A model generated the notes under the pieces. It worked only from the letters and a program-made list of their open reading frames with translations. It was not told where the DNA came from and did not search any database. This document shows, one piece after another, positions 9,367-17,824 of a DNA stretch of 64,000 nt (positions are counted from its first letter, which is position 1; every line of letters begins with the position of its first letter). Source of the DNA: Staphylococcus haemolyticus (GTDB lineage Bacteria; Bacillota; Bacilli; Staphylococcales; Staphylococcaceae). The position numbers were made by a program, and so were the translations under genes. Where the stretch lies: assembly GCF_006094395.1 (NCBI RefSeq), contig NZ_CP035291.1, forward strand, positions 1,054,001 through 1,118,000. The letters run 5' to 3'.

Positions 9367-9927
9367 ATGACTAATGTAATTATAGTTCATTCACAATTAG
9401 GGAATTCTCATAACCACTGGTATAAGTGGTTGCAACATAATTTAGAACTAGAAGGTTACGATGTTCAATTATTCCATTTAGATGAAAGTAAGAATGATAA
9501 TATAGACAATTGGGTCTTCGAATTAAATCAACAAATTGAACTTTTATCTAAAGATACTTATTTTGTCACTCATGGGTATGGTTCATTGGCTACTTTGAAA
9601 TACATTGAAGGTCTATCAATTGACGGACCATTTGAGGGGTTCTTCAGTATAGCAGGATTTAAAGAAGATGCGAAGAAAATAGACGATTCAATAAATGTAG
9701 GGGAGTTTAATGTTGATTATGATTTAATTAAAACTAAAGTTAATCACTTTTATGGACTAGCTTCAAAAGATGATTCTTATGTTTCTTACATAGAAACCCA
9801 AAACTTAATTGACGAATTAGGTGGTAAGACTAAAATTGTTGATGAAGGTGGACATTTCTTAGAAGAAGAGGGCTTTGTATCTTTTACTGAATTACAAGAA
9901 AAAATGCAACATTACATGACTAAATAA
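9367..9927 (+). CDS. RBBP9/YdeN-like alpha/beta hydrolase, nucleophile Ser replaced
   Basis: A 186-aa single-domain alpha/beta hydrolase resembling the RBBP9/YdeN family (VHSQLGNSHNHWYKWLQHNL start). The family's nucleophile elbow, normally H-S-x-G, reads H-G-Y-G-S at residues 69-73, so Gly stands where Ser is expected (about residue 70). Asp (about 135/136) and His (about 163, GGHF) of the triad seem present. It may be a non-catalytic binding protein, or Ser73 may act instead; neither can be decided here. ATG has GGAGG upstream. It is followed by its own terminator and the tRNA cluster. Confidence 0.75.
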   Translation: MTNVIIVHSQLGNSHNHWYKWLQHNLELEGYDVQLFHLDESKNDNIDNWVFELNQQIELLSKDTYFVTHGYGSLATLKYIEGLSIDGPFEGFFSIAGFKEDAKKIDDSINVGEFNVDYDLIKTKVNHFYGLASKDDSYVSYIETQNLIDELGGKTKIVDEGGHFLEEEGFVSFTELQEKMQHYMTK

Positions 9928-9975
9928 TAAAACATATGATTTTATTATTAATACGTTCTACATTTAAACTAATTT

Positions 9976-10006
9976 AAGTAGGGAGTTAAAGCTACCTACT
10001 TTTTAT
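9976..10006 (+). terminator. Terminator after the RBBP9-like gene
   Basis: AAGTAGG (9976) pairs with CCTACTT (9995), followed by TTTTATT. Confidence 0.7.
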
Positions 10007-10130
10007 TATTAATAAGGTTGATAATTAAATATAGAGATACTTTCAAGTGTAATTAGATATCCAATTGGTATCTTTAATTAAAATATTTTAAATGTAGCGT
10101 TTTTTTACACAAAATAGTTTAGAATACTTA

Positions 10131-10159
10131 TTGACTAAGTTAATGATACTATATATACT
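10131..10159 (+). promoter_or_regulatory. Upstream tRNA-operon promoter P1
   Basis: TTGACT - 17 nt - TATACT, close to the sigma-A consensus, in the 394-nt gap between the hydrolase gene and the tRNA cluster. Confidence 0.6.
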
Positions 10160-10254
10160 AATAAAGTATTCGAAAGGCGATTACTATTAGTCAATTGTCC
10201 CATTTCAATATGAAGATTCGATTAAATGAATGTAAAATTTATTTAAAATTATTA

Positions 10255-10284
10255 TTGACATTAGATAATATAAAATGATATACT
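10255..10284 (+). promoter_or_regulatory. Proximal tRNA-operon promoter P2
   Basis: TTGACA - 18 nt - TATACT ends 37 nt before the first tRNA. Tandem strong promoters are typical of stable-RNA operons. No rRNA gene is present between here and the tRNAs. Confidence 0.7.
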
Positions 10285-10321
10285 TGTTAAGTACTGATTT
10301 TTGAGACGTAAATAATATTAG

Positions 10322-10395
<74 letters not shown>

Positions 10396-10410
10396 TACAT
10401 AGTTTTAATA

Positions 10411-10486
10411 GGTCTCGTAGTGTAGCGGTTAACACGCCTGCCTGTCACGCAGGAGATCGCGGGTTCGATTCCCGTCGAGACCGCCA
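10411..10486 (+). tRNA. tRNA-Asp (GTC)
   Basis: Acceptor GGTCTCG / CGAGACC with discriminator G, anticodon loop CTGTCAC, T-loop GGTTCGATTCC. CCA is encoded at the 3' end. Confidence 0.96.
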
Positions 10487-10497
10487 TTACTTATTAC

Positions 10498-10570
10498 GGT
10501 TCAGTAGCTCAGTTGGTAGAGCAATGGATTGAAGCTCCATGTGTCGGCAGTTCGACTCTGTCCTGAACCA
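10498..10570 (+). tRNA. tRNA-Phe (GAA)
   Basis: Acceptor GGTTCAG / CTGAACC with discriminator A, anticodon stem ATGGA/TCCAT around TTGAAGC. No encoded CCA. Confidence 0.95.
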
Positions 10571-10582
10571 TTCAATCATTTT

Positions 10583-10659
10583 GGCGGTTGTGGCGAAGTG
10601 GTTAACGCATCGGATTGTGGTTCCGACATTCGAGGGTTCGATTCCCTTCAACCGCCCCA
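10583..10659 (+). tRNA. tRNA-His (GTG)
   Basis: An extra 5' G (position -1) pairs with C73, the identity mark of tRNA-His. Anticodon GTG in loop TTGTGGT. CCA is encoded. Confidence 0.96.
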
Positions 10660-10673
10660 TAATCGTTTACTAC

Positions 10674-10747
10674 GCGGGTGTAGTTTAATGGCAAAACCTC
10701 AGCCTTCCAAGCTGATGTTGTGGGTTCGATTCCCATCACCCGCTCCA
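10674..10747 (+). tRNA. tRNA-Gly (TCC)
   Basis: Acceptor GCGGGTG / CACCCGC with discriminator T, anticodon loop CTTCCAA, encoded CCA. Confidence 0.95.
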
Positions 10748-10756
10748 TCATATTAT

Positions 10757-10831
10757 TCCGCAGTAGCTCAGTGGTAGAGCTATCGGCTGTTAACCGATCG
10801 GTCGTAGGTTCGAATCCTACCTGCGGAGCCA
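10757..10831 (+). tRNA. tRNA-Asn (GTT)
   Basis: Acceptor TCCGCAG / CTGCGGA with discriminator G, anticodon loop CTGTTAA, encoded CCA. Its last base is one nt before the next tRNA gene's leader. Confidence 0.95.
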
Positions 10832-10832
10832 T

Positions 10833-10904
10833 GGCTCCTTGGTCAAGCGGTTAAGACACCGCCCTTTCACGGCGGTAACACGGGTTCGAGTCCCGTAGGA
10901 GTCA
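10833..10904 (+). tRNA. tRNA-Glu (TTC)
   Basis: Acceptor GGCTCCT / AGGAGTC, anticodon loop CTTTCAC, no encoded CCA. Starts one nt after tRNA-Asn. Confidence 0.95.
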
Positions 10905-10906
10905 TA

Positions 10907-10939
10907 CAAACAGAAGTGAAATATCGCTTCTGTTTTTTT
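10907..10939 (+). terminator. Terminator after tRNA-Glu
   Basis: ACAGAAG (10910) pairs with CTTCTGT (10927), followed by seven T. It may separate the seven-tRNA operon from tRNA-Ser, or be partly read through. Confidence 0.75.
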
Positions 10940-10963
10940 ATGTAATTTAGTTATTAATATTGA

Positions 10964-11053
10964 GGAGAACTGTCCGAGTCTGGCCGAAGGAGCACGCCTG
11001 GAAAGTGTGTAAGCGCCACAAGCGCTTCAAGGGTTCGAATCCCTTGTTCTCCA
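10964..11053 (+). tRNA. tRNA-Ser (GGA)
   Basis: A 90-nt class II tRNA with a long variable arm (AAGCGCCACAAGCGCTT region), acceptor GGAGAAC / GTTCTCC and anticodon loop CTGGAAA. No encoded CCA. Confidence 0.95.
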
Positions 11054-11086
11054 TTATAAAAGTCTATCATAATATGGTTTAGAGTG

Positions 11087-11147
11087 AGCAAGTGTCAAAG
11101 AAGTGTCTAGAAAATAAAATTTCTGGCACGTTGACCTTGCTTTTTTT
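11087..11147 (+). terminator. Terminator after tRNA-Ser
   Basis: A long imperfect stem (AGCAAG-TGTCAA... with ...TTGA-CCTTGCT) ends in seven T. It closes the tRNA region. Confidence 0.75.
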
Positions 11148-11217
11148 ATCGTTAATAAGTGATAATACATGCTACTTAAATTAATTAGAATCTATGTGAT
11201 TAGTTATTATAAAAATT

Positions 11218-11246
11218 TTGATTTTATTGTATAAATATATTATAAT
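11218..11246 (+). promoter_or_regulatory. Promoter of candidate small RNA copy 1
   Basis: TTGATT - 17 nt - TATAAT, near-consensus. The predicted start, about 11253, lies just 5' of the repeated 40-nt core. Confidence 0.65.
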
Positions 11247-11252
11247 ATTCAT

Positions 11253-11375
11253 AGGTAAACGACAATGCGTGGAGCTTATAAAACGAAATACATTGAATTT
11301 CGAGGATTTGAAATGAAAATTTCAACACAAGCAGAAAAAAGGAGCTAGAGTAGTGGATACGCTAGCTCTTTTCTC
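11253..11375 (+). ncRNA. Candidate small RNA (or micropeptide mRNA), tandem copy 1
   Basis: A self-contained short transcription unit: near-consensus promoter, a 40-nt core at 11258-11297 identical to the core of copy 2, and a terminator hairpin at 11339-11375 (GAGCTAG / CTAGCTC then TTTT). CAATG at the front of the core can pair with CATTG at its end, with CGT/ACG inside, giving a GGAG-containing loop. The same stretch also encodes a possible 27-codon peptide (11265-11348, ATG to TAG, beginning MRGAYKTKYIE) but lacks a good ribosome binding site. I do not recognise it as a named RNA. Confidence 0.55.
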
Positions 11376-11513
11376 ATATCATATTAATATTAAAAAGTAT
11401 TAAAAAATTAGATAAATGCAATAAACATGTTCAGTTTTTAATCATGTTGCTGTCATTCAACTATTAGATTATGGATCGAGATACGAAAATTTAAGAACAA
11501 TCAAATTTTTATA

Positions 11514-11542
11514 CTTACATTATTATATAAATATATTATAAT
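11514..11542 (+). promoter_or_regulatory. Promoter of candidate small RNA copy 2
   Basis: CTTACA - 17 nt - TATAAT. The -35 is weak. The sequence around the -10 (ATAAATATATTATAATATT) is almost identical to that of copy 1. Confidence 0.5.
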
Positions 11543-11548
11543 ATTATT

Positions 11549-11690
11549 GGGTCAACGACAATGCGTGGAGCTTATAAAACGAAATACATTGAACACAGTA
11601 GCCAGCCTGCTATGAGGCTTGGCAATAATTGAATATCATAGTTTATCAGAGTTTGAAGTGGTGATTATCACTTTAAACTCTTTTTATTTT
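11549..11690 (+). ncRNA. Candidate small RNA (or micropeptide mRNA), tandem copy 2
   Basis: The same architecture as copy 1, 296 nt downstream: the 40-nt core at 11554-11593 is 40/40 identical, the following segment is unrelated, and a terminator closes it (AGAGTTTgAAGTG / CACTTtAAACTCTTTTT, 11648-11686). A GCCAGCC / GGCTTGGC hairpin lies between. A possible 23-codon frame (11561-11632) shares the first 11 residues with copy 1 and then diverges. The rest of the 11054-11850 gap is AT-rich with no gene I can support. Confidence 0.55.
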
Positions 11691-11850
11691 TTAAATAAAA
11701 AGTAGCTTATTATTTAATAGTTGAAATGCACTTTAAATCTTTATACTTATAAGTTAACGTCATTTAAATATGCTACTTCTTAAACACAACCAATGCTAAC
11801 TAACTCAAATATCGTTATAATTAGAATGTATCTATATGGAGGAATGAATA

Positions 11851-13245
11851 GTGGATTTTTGGTTAAAAGAACAAAGTATTAAAAATAGAGATAAGGTAGC
11901 AGTTACAGATGGAAATCATTCTATAACTTTTAAGGAATTGTATGATAAAGCATTTTCAATATCAGAACAAATTCTTTCTTTAAATAATAATAGAGTAGGA
12001 TTGTATATTAAAAACGATATTGCGTCTATCACGCTGATTAACGCTTGTTGGTTAGCTAATGTTGAAATAGCAATGCTAAACACGCGATTAACAGAAACTG
12101 AAATGATAAATCAAATGAATTCCATCAATGTATCAACAATATTAACGACGCAACCATTTCACTTGTCGGATTTTAATGTAATACATATATCTGAAATAGA
12201 ACAATATTCAAAACGTATCAATAATCAAACATGTAATTATGATCGAATTGCTTCGATTATGTTTACATCTGGAACGACAGGTCCTCAAAAAGCAGTACCA
12301 CAAACCTTTAAAAATCATTATGCAAGTGCAATTGGGTGTAAAGAAAGTTTAGGATATGATGAAACCACTAAATGGTTATCTGTTTTACCGATATATCATA
12401 TTTCAGGTCTTAGTGTTTTATTACGTTCTATAATTGAGGGTTTTACGGTACGTATATTGGAAAAATATAATACACAAACGATGTTATCGATCATTAAGGA
12501 AGAAGGACCTACCCATATATCACTAGTCCCACAAACGCTTAAATGGCTTATGGATGCAGGATTAAACCAACCGTTCTCAATTGAGAAAATATTACTTGGA
12601 GGTGCCAAATTATCAACTACATTAATTGATGAAGCCCTAAATTATCAGTTACCGATATACAATTCATTTGGAATGACAGAAACGTGTTCTCAATTTCTAA
12701 CTGCTACACCCGAGATGCTTGCACAACGGTATGATACTGTCGGCAAACCAAGTGAAAACGTTAATGTACGTATTAAACATCCAAATAGTGAAGGTCATGG
12801 CGAACTTCTCATAAAAGGGAATAATGTAATGAACGGTTATTTATATCCAGCAGGGTTGAGCGATACTTTTGAGGATGGATACTTTAAGACTGGTGATATA
12901 GCAGAAATTGATGAGGAAGGATTTGTGATGGTTTATGATCGTCGCAAAGATTTGATCATAAGTGGTGGGGAAAATATTTATCCATATGAGATTGAATCAA
13001 TTGCTAAAACACATTCAGATATTAATGACGCTGTATGTGTAGCGCAAGAGGATGAGACATGGGGTCAAATACCAGTACTATATTATGTTTCGGATGATAC
13101 AATTCCAGAAATAGAATTAACTAAATATTTGAAAACGTATTTGGCAAAATATAAAGTACCCAAAGCCTTTCATCAGGTTGAAAGTTTACCGTACACTTCT
13201 ACAGGTAAATTACAACGCAACAAAATGATTAATAAAGGACAATAA
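11851..13245 (+). CDS. menE: o-Succinylbenzoate-CoA ligase MenE
   Basis: Acyl-CoA synthetase of menaquinone synthesis that activates o-succinylbenzoate with ATP and CoA. Seen: AMP-binding motif [11 protein letters not shown] (about residues 137-147), YNSFGMTET core motif, the [10 protein letters not shown] block, and C-terminal catalytic Lys motif TGKLQRNK. 464 aa. Start is GTG with GGAGG 8 nt upstream; the ATG at 11844 is out of frame. One base separates its stop from menC, so the two are coupled. Confidence 0.93.
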   Translation: MDFWLKEQSIKNRDKVAVTDGNHSITFKELYDKAFSISEQILSLNNNRVGLYIKNDIASITLINACWLANVEIAMLNTRLTETEMINQMNSINVSTILTTQPFHLSDFNVIHISEIEQYSKRINNQTCNYDRIASIMFTSGTTGPQKAVPQTFKNHYASAIGCKESLGYDETTKWLSVLPIYHISGLSVLLRSIIEGFTVRILEKYNTQTMLSIIKEEGPTHISLVPQTLKWLMDAGLNQPFSIEKILLGGAKLSTTLIDEALNYQLPIYNSFGMTETCSQFLTATPEMLAQRYDTVGKPSENVNVRIKHPNSEGHGELLIKGNNVMNGYLYPAGLSDTFEDGYFKTGDIAEIDEEGFVMVYDRRKDLIISGGENIYPYEIESIAKTHSDINDAVCVAQEDETWGQIPVLYYVSDDTIPEIELTKYLKTYLAKYKVPKAFHQVESLPYTSTGKLQRNKMINKGQ

Positions 13246-13246
13246 T

Positions 13247-14254
13247 ATGAGGATTAAAGCAGTAAATTTTTATCTTTACAATCATGAATTTAGAGATCCA
13301 ATTGTAACTCCCAAAGTTAAATTGACATACCGAAAAGCACTTATTGTTGAAATTTTAAGTGAAGAGGATCAATCTTTTTTTGGAGAGTGCAATGCATTTG
13401 AAACAAATTGGTACAACGAAGAAACGATTGAAACTGTACAAGAAATACTTTCACAATGGTCAGAAAGTATTGTTAAAAAGTCTGTTCATAAATATGAAGA
13501 TTGGAAACCATATTTAGATATACTTGACAATTATCCCACAGCGAGAAGTACTGTAGTTATGGCGATTTATCAGATGTATCATGATTTACCGAAGTTTAAA
13601 GTAGCGTATGGTGCAACGATAAGTGGCATAAGTGCACAACAACTTGATTATTTAAAACAAACTCAACCCAAACGTATAAAGTTAAAATGGACAGGTCAAC
13701 TGAATGATGACATCTCACTTTTAGATGACATATTGCCTTATGATTTTGAATTAGCATTAGATGCTAATGAGTCACTAGATGTTTCTGATTTTCAAAAATT
13801 AGAATCTATAAATGACCAAAATATACTTTATATAGAAGAACCATTTAAATCGCTTTCTTCAACTTTACACATTGATCATACACAATACCCTGCAATTGCA
13901 CTCGATGAAAAAGCTACTGATATCAATAGTATTATTTCAATTGTTAACCAATTCCCGGTTAAAGTAGTGATTGTTAAACCATTTAGAGTTGGTGGTCTTG
14001 ATAGAGTACAATCATTGATTCGTGAATTGAAATCAATTGATATTAAAGTGGTTATAGGTGGAATGTACGAATATGGACTAAGTCGTTACTTTACTGCATT
14101 ATTAGCTCGAGAAGGTGATTATCCTGGGGATGTAACTCCAGATGGTTATTATTTTACTGACGATTTCACGCAAGGTGTCGGTAAATTAAAAGAGGGGATG
14201 ATTTCATTTTCCCCCCCTCAAATCGATAAATCAAAATTACTTAAATTAAATTAG
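13247..14254 (+). CDS. menC: o-Succinylbenzoate synthase MenC
   Basis: Enolase-superfamily dehydratase producing o-succinylbenzoate, the step before MenE. Seen: catalytic-Lys segment RIKLKW, metal ligands in [15 protein letters not shown] and ALDEKA, and [11 protein letters not shown] with the second Lys. 335 aa. AAAGGAC at the end of menE serves as its ribosome binding site. Its stop overlaps the stop of yidD on the other strand by 4 nt. Confidence 0.92.
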   Translation: MRIKAVNFYLYNHEFRDPIVTPKVKLTYRKALIVEILSEEDQSFFGECNAFETNWYNEETIETVQEILSQWSESIVKKSVHKYEDWKPYLDILDNYPTARSTVVMAIYQMYHDLPKFKVAYGATISGISAQQLDYLKQTQPKRIKLKWTGQLNDDISLLDDILPYDFELALDANESLDVSDFQKLESINDQNILYIEEPFKSLSSTLHIDHTQYPAIALDEKATDINSIISIVNQFPVKVVIVKPFRVGGLDRVQSLIRELKSIDIKVVIGGMYEYGLSRYFTALLAREGDYPGDVTPDGYYFTDDFTQGVGKLKEGMISFSPPQIDKSKLLKLN

Positions 14255-14487
14255 TGTCTATGTTTATCCTTTTTTAAAGGAACTGGATCAAATCCACCTT
14301 TATGTAGTGGATGACATTTAAGAATGCGACGTATTCCCATGTAGCCGCCTTTGAGTGGGCCGTAAACTTCAATCGCTTCTCGTGTATATTCTGAACACGT
14401 AGGATAAAATCGGCATGTGGGTGGTGTCATAGGTGAAATATAGCGTTGATATATATGGATTATTCCAAGAAATAATTTTTTTAACAT
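14251..14487 (-). CDS. yidD: Membrane protein insertion efficiency factor YidD
   Basis: A 78-aa YidD family protein that assists YidC-dependent insertion of inner membrane proteins. Seen: an N-terminal amphipathic/hydrophobic helix, the signature [15 protein letters not shown], and the [15 protein letters not shown]-terminus. Here it is detached from rnpA/yidC, as in other staphylococci. Convergent overlap with menC. Confidence 0.93.
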   Translation of the reverse strand: MLKKLFLGIIHIYQRYISPMTPPTCRFYPTCSEYTREAIEVYGPLKGGYMGIRRILKCHPLHKGGFDPVPLKKDKHRH

Positions 14488-14553
14488 TATAGGCCTCCAA
14501 CAAGTAATACGATTATAAATAAGTTTAACATATTGAAGGGAGTAGTATGGAAC

Positions 14554-15027
14554 ATGGAGTTTCTAGATAAAGATAATAGACGTGTCACAATGTGTTACAA
14601 AACGAACAACGACCATCCAGATGGTAATCATGTTTTAGCTATTCCGTTATATCAGAGTCAGTTACTATTTACCCATCATAAATTACGTGGCATCGAGTTC
14701 CCGGGTGGTAAGGTTGAAAAAGGAGAAGAAAGCATACAAGCTATCAAGAGAGAGCTTTTTGAAGAAACAGGAGGCATACCTGAAACGATAGATTATATTG
14801 CTCAATATCAGGTTCATACATTCGATAACTCAATTTTCAAAAAAGATGTATATATCGTGAAGGTTAAATCATTTAAAGAGAAAAGTGATTATTTAGAAAC
14901 GAGAGGGCCATTATTATTTGATAATATTAATTCTATTCCATTAGATAAACAAAGTTATTTAATACAAGATAATGCAATTCTTAAATGTGTTGAGAGGATG
15001 ATAGAACTTGGATATTATCGTGACTAA
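14554..15027 (+). CDS. Nudix hydrolase, YtkD-like nucleoside triphosphatase
   Basis: A 157-aa Nudix protein similar to Bacillus YtkD, a cytosolic (oxidised) nucleoside triphosphate pyrophosphohydrolase. Seen: a complete Nudix box from [10 protein letters not shown] to RELFEETGG (about residues 51-73 of the full frame). A TTG at 14533 would add seven codons. I prefer ATG 14554 because GAAGGGAG lies between the two, upstream of the ATG. Its 3' end overlaps the next gene. Substrate is inferred from family only. Confidence 0.8.
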   Translation: MEFLDKDNRRVTMCYKTNNDHPDGNHVLAIPLYQSQLLFTHHKLRGIEFPGGKVEKGEESIQAIKRELFEETGGIPETIDYIAQYQVHTFDNSIFKKDVYIVKVKSFKEKSDYLETRGPLLFDNINSIPLDKQSYLIQDNAILKCVERMIELGYYRD

Positions 15028-15778
15028 GAAAATGCCTATAGCATCAAGAACACACCAATTCGATGAAATTACTTATAAAGTTGATGGCTTAAAAGTAAAA
15101 GCATTACAGATGTGTCCTTTAACGAAGACAGTAAAAAGAATCGTAGTATATTTGCGAGGAGGTAAGGGACAAGTCGGACGTGTACGTGCAGCAAGACTAA
15201 TGCAGTTTGCAAATGATAATACCTTAGTTGTAGGTCCTTATTATAGAGGAAGTAATGGAAGTGAAGGTAGAGATGAGTTTGCTAACGCTGATTTAAAAGA
15301 TGTTACCTATCTCATAAAGATACTTAAACAACGATTTCCTAATGCATATATACACATGATTGGTTTTTCAAGAGGTGGAATACAAGGACTACTTACATAT
15401 CAAGATTACCCAGTCGATAGTTACATCATCTGGGGTGGTGTATCAAGTATGCACTTGATGTATGAAGAACGTACTGATTTAAGAGGGATGTTGCGTCGAA
15501 TGGTAGGACATCCTTCCAAAAATAAAGAATCTTATGACCAAAGAGATGCGATAAAACTTATTGATTCTAATAGTCCACCAATTTTAATCGTTCATGGTGG
15601 CAAGGATAAACAAGTAGGTATTCATCATGCCAATTACTTGGAAGAACAATTGAAATTAAAAGGTGTTGTTCATGATACATTTTATCAACTTGATGAAGGG
15701 CATGTACCTAGACCACAAGCAATGAAATTAGCGCTCGATTATGTGCATCAATGGATGACGAAATGTGAAGAAATATAA
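15008..15778 (+). CDS. Alpha/beta hydrolase of the prolyl-oligopeptidase/dienelactone type
   Basis: A cytosolic serine hydrolase of about 256 aa. Seen: nucleophile elbow MIGFSRGG (Ser about 121), Asp in VHGGKDKQVG and His in DEGHVPRP, so the triad looks complete. This contrasts with the other two hydrolase-fold proteins here. The start is uncertain: TTG 15008 has AGAGG about 10 nt upstream, while GTG 15020 overlaps the stop of the Nudix gene. Either way the two genes are coupled. Substrate unknown. Confidence 0.75.
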   Translation: MDIIVTKKMPIASRTHQFDEITYKVDGLKVKALQMCPLTKTVKRIVVYLRGGKGQVGRVRAARLMQFANDNTLVVGPYYRGSNGSEGRDEFANADLKDVTYLIKILKQRFPNAYIHMIGFSRGGIQGLLTYQDYPVDSYIIWGGVSSMHLMYEERTDLRGMLRRMVGHPSKNKESYDQRDAIKLIDSNSPPILIVHGGKDKQVGIHHANYLEEQLKLKGVVHDTFYQLDEGHVPRPQAMKLALDYVHQWMTKCEEI

Positions 15779-15779
15779 T

Positions 15780-15830
15780 AAGACAACGTATAAGGTTTCA
15801 GTATAGTATGCCTTATACATTGTCTTTTTA
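15780..15830. terminator. Bidirectional terminator between the hydrolase gene and pckA
   Basis: AAGACAA-CGTATAAGG (15780) pairs with CCTTATAC-ATTGTCTTTTT (15811), with A and T tracts on both sides of a stem of about 15 bp. Confidence 0.85.
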
Positions 15831-15841
15831 ATAAATATTAA

Positions 15842-17434
15842 TTATTTGTTAAAGCCACCAGTGTTAGCAATTTCTTCAACTTCTGGACCGAATTTCTTGA
15901 AGTTTTCTTCAAAACGTTTAATTAAGTCATCCGCTTGAGCGCGATATTTATCAGAATCACTCCAAGCATTAATTGGATTCAGTATTGTTTTTGGAACATC
16001 TTCCATTTCAGTAGGAATACTTAAACCAAATTTCTCATCTTTTGTGAACTCTGCATTTTTCAATTTACCTTTAATTGCTTGATCTACCATATAACGAGTG
16101 TAATGTAGACTAATACGTCTACCTACGCCGTATTTACCACCAGTCCAGCCAGTGTTAACTAAATATACATCAACCTCATGTTTATCTATTAGCTCACCTA
16201 ATAAATCTGCATATTTAATAGGATTAAGTGGTAAGAAAGGTGCACCAAAACAAGTTGAGAATGATGGTTCTGGTTCAGTAACGCCACGCTCAGTTCCAGC
16301 TAATTTAGAAGTGAAACCACTTAAGAAATGGTACATCGCTTGAGATTTAGTTAATTTAGCAATAGGTGGAAGTACACCAAATGCGTCAGCAGTTAAGAAA
16401 ATTATTGTATTAGGATGTGCTGCTTTAGATGGTAATACAATATTATCAATGTGATGAATTGGATAAGCAGCACGTGTATTTTCAGTATATGAATTATCAT
16501 CGAAATCAACAACACCACGCTCGTTAACCACAGTATTCTCTAATATAGTACCGTATTGAATCGCGTTATAAATTTGAGGTTCTTTTTCTTTAGAAAGGTT
16601 GATTGCTTTTGCGTAACAACCACCTTCAATATTGAAAATACCGTTTTTATTCCAACCGTGTTCATCATCACCAATCAATTTTCTATCAGGTGCTGCTGAT
16701 AAAGTTGTTTTACCTGTACCTGATAATCCGAAGAATAAGGCTACGTCTCCTTTATCTCCAACATTCGCAGAACAATGCATACTCATAATATCTTGCATTG
16801 GAAGCAAATAGTTCATTACTGAGAAGATACCTTTTTTCATCTCACCAGCATACTCTGTACCACCAATTAAAATGGTTTTATGTTTGAATGAAATGATAAC
16901 AAAAGTTTCAGATTTAGTTCCATCAACTTCAGGATCAGCTTTAAAGTGAGGTGCTGAAACAATTGTGAAGTTAGGTTTTATATTACTAGCTTCTTCTTTA
17001 GAATCTGGGCGGATAAACATGTTTTGAGCAAAAAGGTTGTGCCATGCAAGTTCATTGATAACTGTAAGTTTCAATTGTGTGTCTTTGTCACTACCTGCAT
17101 AACCATTAAAAACGTAAAGTTCGTCTTTTTTATCAAGATAGTCTAAAACTTTAGAGTAGAGATTTAAGAAAGTTTCTTCATCGATAGGTTGGTTGATATC
17201 TCCCCAATGAATATTATCTTTATAAGAAGGTTCTGTAACAATGAATTTATCTTTAGGTGAACGTCCAGTGTATTTACCTGTGCTCGCATTGATAGCACCA
17301 AGTTCAGTTAATTCTCCTTCATTATTATCCATAATTTTGTAATAAAGTTGAGTTGTTGAAAGCTGAAAAAGAGAGCTTTCTTTTTCCAATAATTTTTTAA
17401 TTTTAGGTGTTTCGCCGTATGTATCTACTGACAT
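15842..17434 (-). CDS. pckA: Phosphoenolpyruvate carboxykinase (ATP) PckA
   Basis: First committed step of gluconeogenesis: oxaloacetate + ATP to PEP + CO2 + ADP. Seen: P-loop [11 protein letters not shown] (about residues 236-246), the PCK-specific IGDDEHGW metal-binding segment, and the GRSPKDKF substrate loop. About 530 aa, normal for the ATP type. The start is ATG 17434 with GGAGGG 7-8 nt upstream; a TTG two codons earlier is too close to the ribosome binding site. A cre site sits at the promoter (separate entry), consistent with glucose repression through CcpA. Confidence 0.96.
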   Translation of the reverse strand: MSVDTYGETPKIKKLLEKESSLFQLSTTQLYYKIMDNNEGELTELGAINASTGKYTGRSPKDKFIVTEPSYKDNIHWGDINQPIDEETFLNLYSKVLDYLDKKDELYVFNGYAGSDKDTQLKLTVINELAWHNLFAQNMFIRPDSKEEASNIKPNFTIVSAPHFKADPEVDGTKSETFVIISFKHKTILIGGTEYAGEMKKGIFSVMNYLLPMQDIMSMHCSANVGDKGDVALFFGLSGTGKTTLSAAPDRKLIGDDEHGWNKNGIFNIEGGCYAKAINLSKEKEPQIYNAIQYGTILENTVVNERGVVDFDDNSYTENTRAAYPIHHIDNIVLPSKAAHPNTIIFLTADAFGVLPPIAKLTKSQAMYHFLSGFTSKLAGTERGVTEPEPSFSTCFGAPFLPLNPIKYADLLGELIDKHEVDVYLVNTGWTGGKYGVGRRISLHYTRYMVDQAIKGKLKNAEFTKDEKFGLSIPTEMEDVPKTILNPINAWSDSDKYRAQADDLIKRFEENFKKFGPEVEEIANTGGFNK

Positions 17435-17472
17435 ACCCAATCCCTCCAGCGTGTGTTATAGAAATTCAATAT

Positions 17473-17499
17473 TGTAAGCCTTTACATGAAAATAGTATA
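17473..17499 (-). promoter_or_regulatory. pckA promoter -10 and overlapping downstream cre site
   Basis: On the minus strand, an extended -10 (TGTTATACT; hexamer at 17494-17499) is followed at about +1 by ATGTAAAGGCTTACA (17473-17487), which matches the cre consensus WTGNAARCGNWWWCA at 14 of 15 positions. CcpA bound there would block initiation or early elongation, fitting the gluconeogenic role of PckA. Confidence 0.6.
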
Positions 17500-17554
17500 A
17501 CATAATGCCGTAATTATTCCACCTGGAAAAAACAAAAACCATTTAAAAACAAAA

Positions 17555-17583
17555 TTGACATTAATAAATGAATTAGGTAGTAT
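17555..17583 (+). promoter_or_regulatory. Promoter of the metK SAM-riboswitch transcript
   Basis: Consensus TTGACA - 17 nt - TAGTAT. The expected start is about 17590, just before the aptamer. Confidence 0.7.
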
Positions 17584-17598
17584 AGTTCTTAACGGATT

Positions 17599-17765
17599 CT
17601 CTTATCCTGAGTGGTGGAGGGACATGGACCCAATGAAACCCAGCAACCTCTTTTTTAAAAGAAAGGTGCCAAACCGTTTGCAGACATATATTCGTCTGAA
17701 CGATAAGAGCGAATGGACGTTTAAGAGCCTTCTCTCTGTCTTGAATAGTGAAGAAGGCTCTTTTA
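17599..17765 (+). promoter_or_regulatory. SAM-I (S-box) riboswitch controlling metK
   Basis: The P1 strands CTCTTATC (17599) and GATAAGAG (17702) close the aptamer. Inside are the S-box core segments GTGGTGGAGGGAC, GAAACCCAGCAACC and AAGGTGCCAAACC. A terminator follows (AAGAGCCTTC, 17723, with GAAGGCTCTT and TTTATTTTT to 17770). High SAM should stop transcription before metK. The 390-nt pckA-metK gap is thus mostly regulatory. Confidence 0.95.
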
Positions 17766-17824
17766 TTTTTGAGCTCACATTTAAAAGAGAATTTTCGTAA
17801 ATATAGTTATAAAAGGAGCAAATC

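Noticed and set aside
10529-10832. Open frames on both strands across the tRNA cluster
   Set aside because: They cover tRNA-Phe to tRNA-Asn, whose cloverleaves are complete, so the frames are chance.
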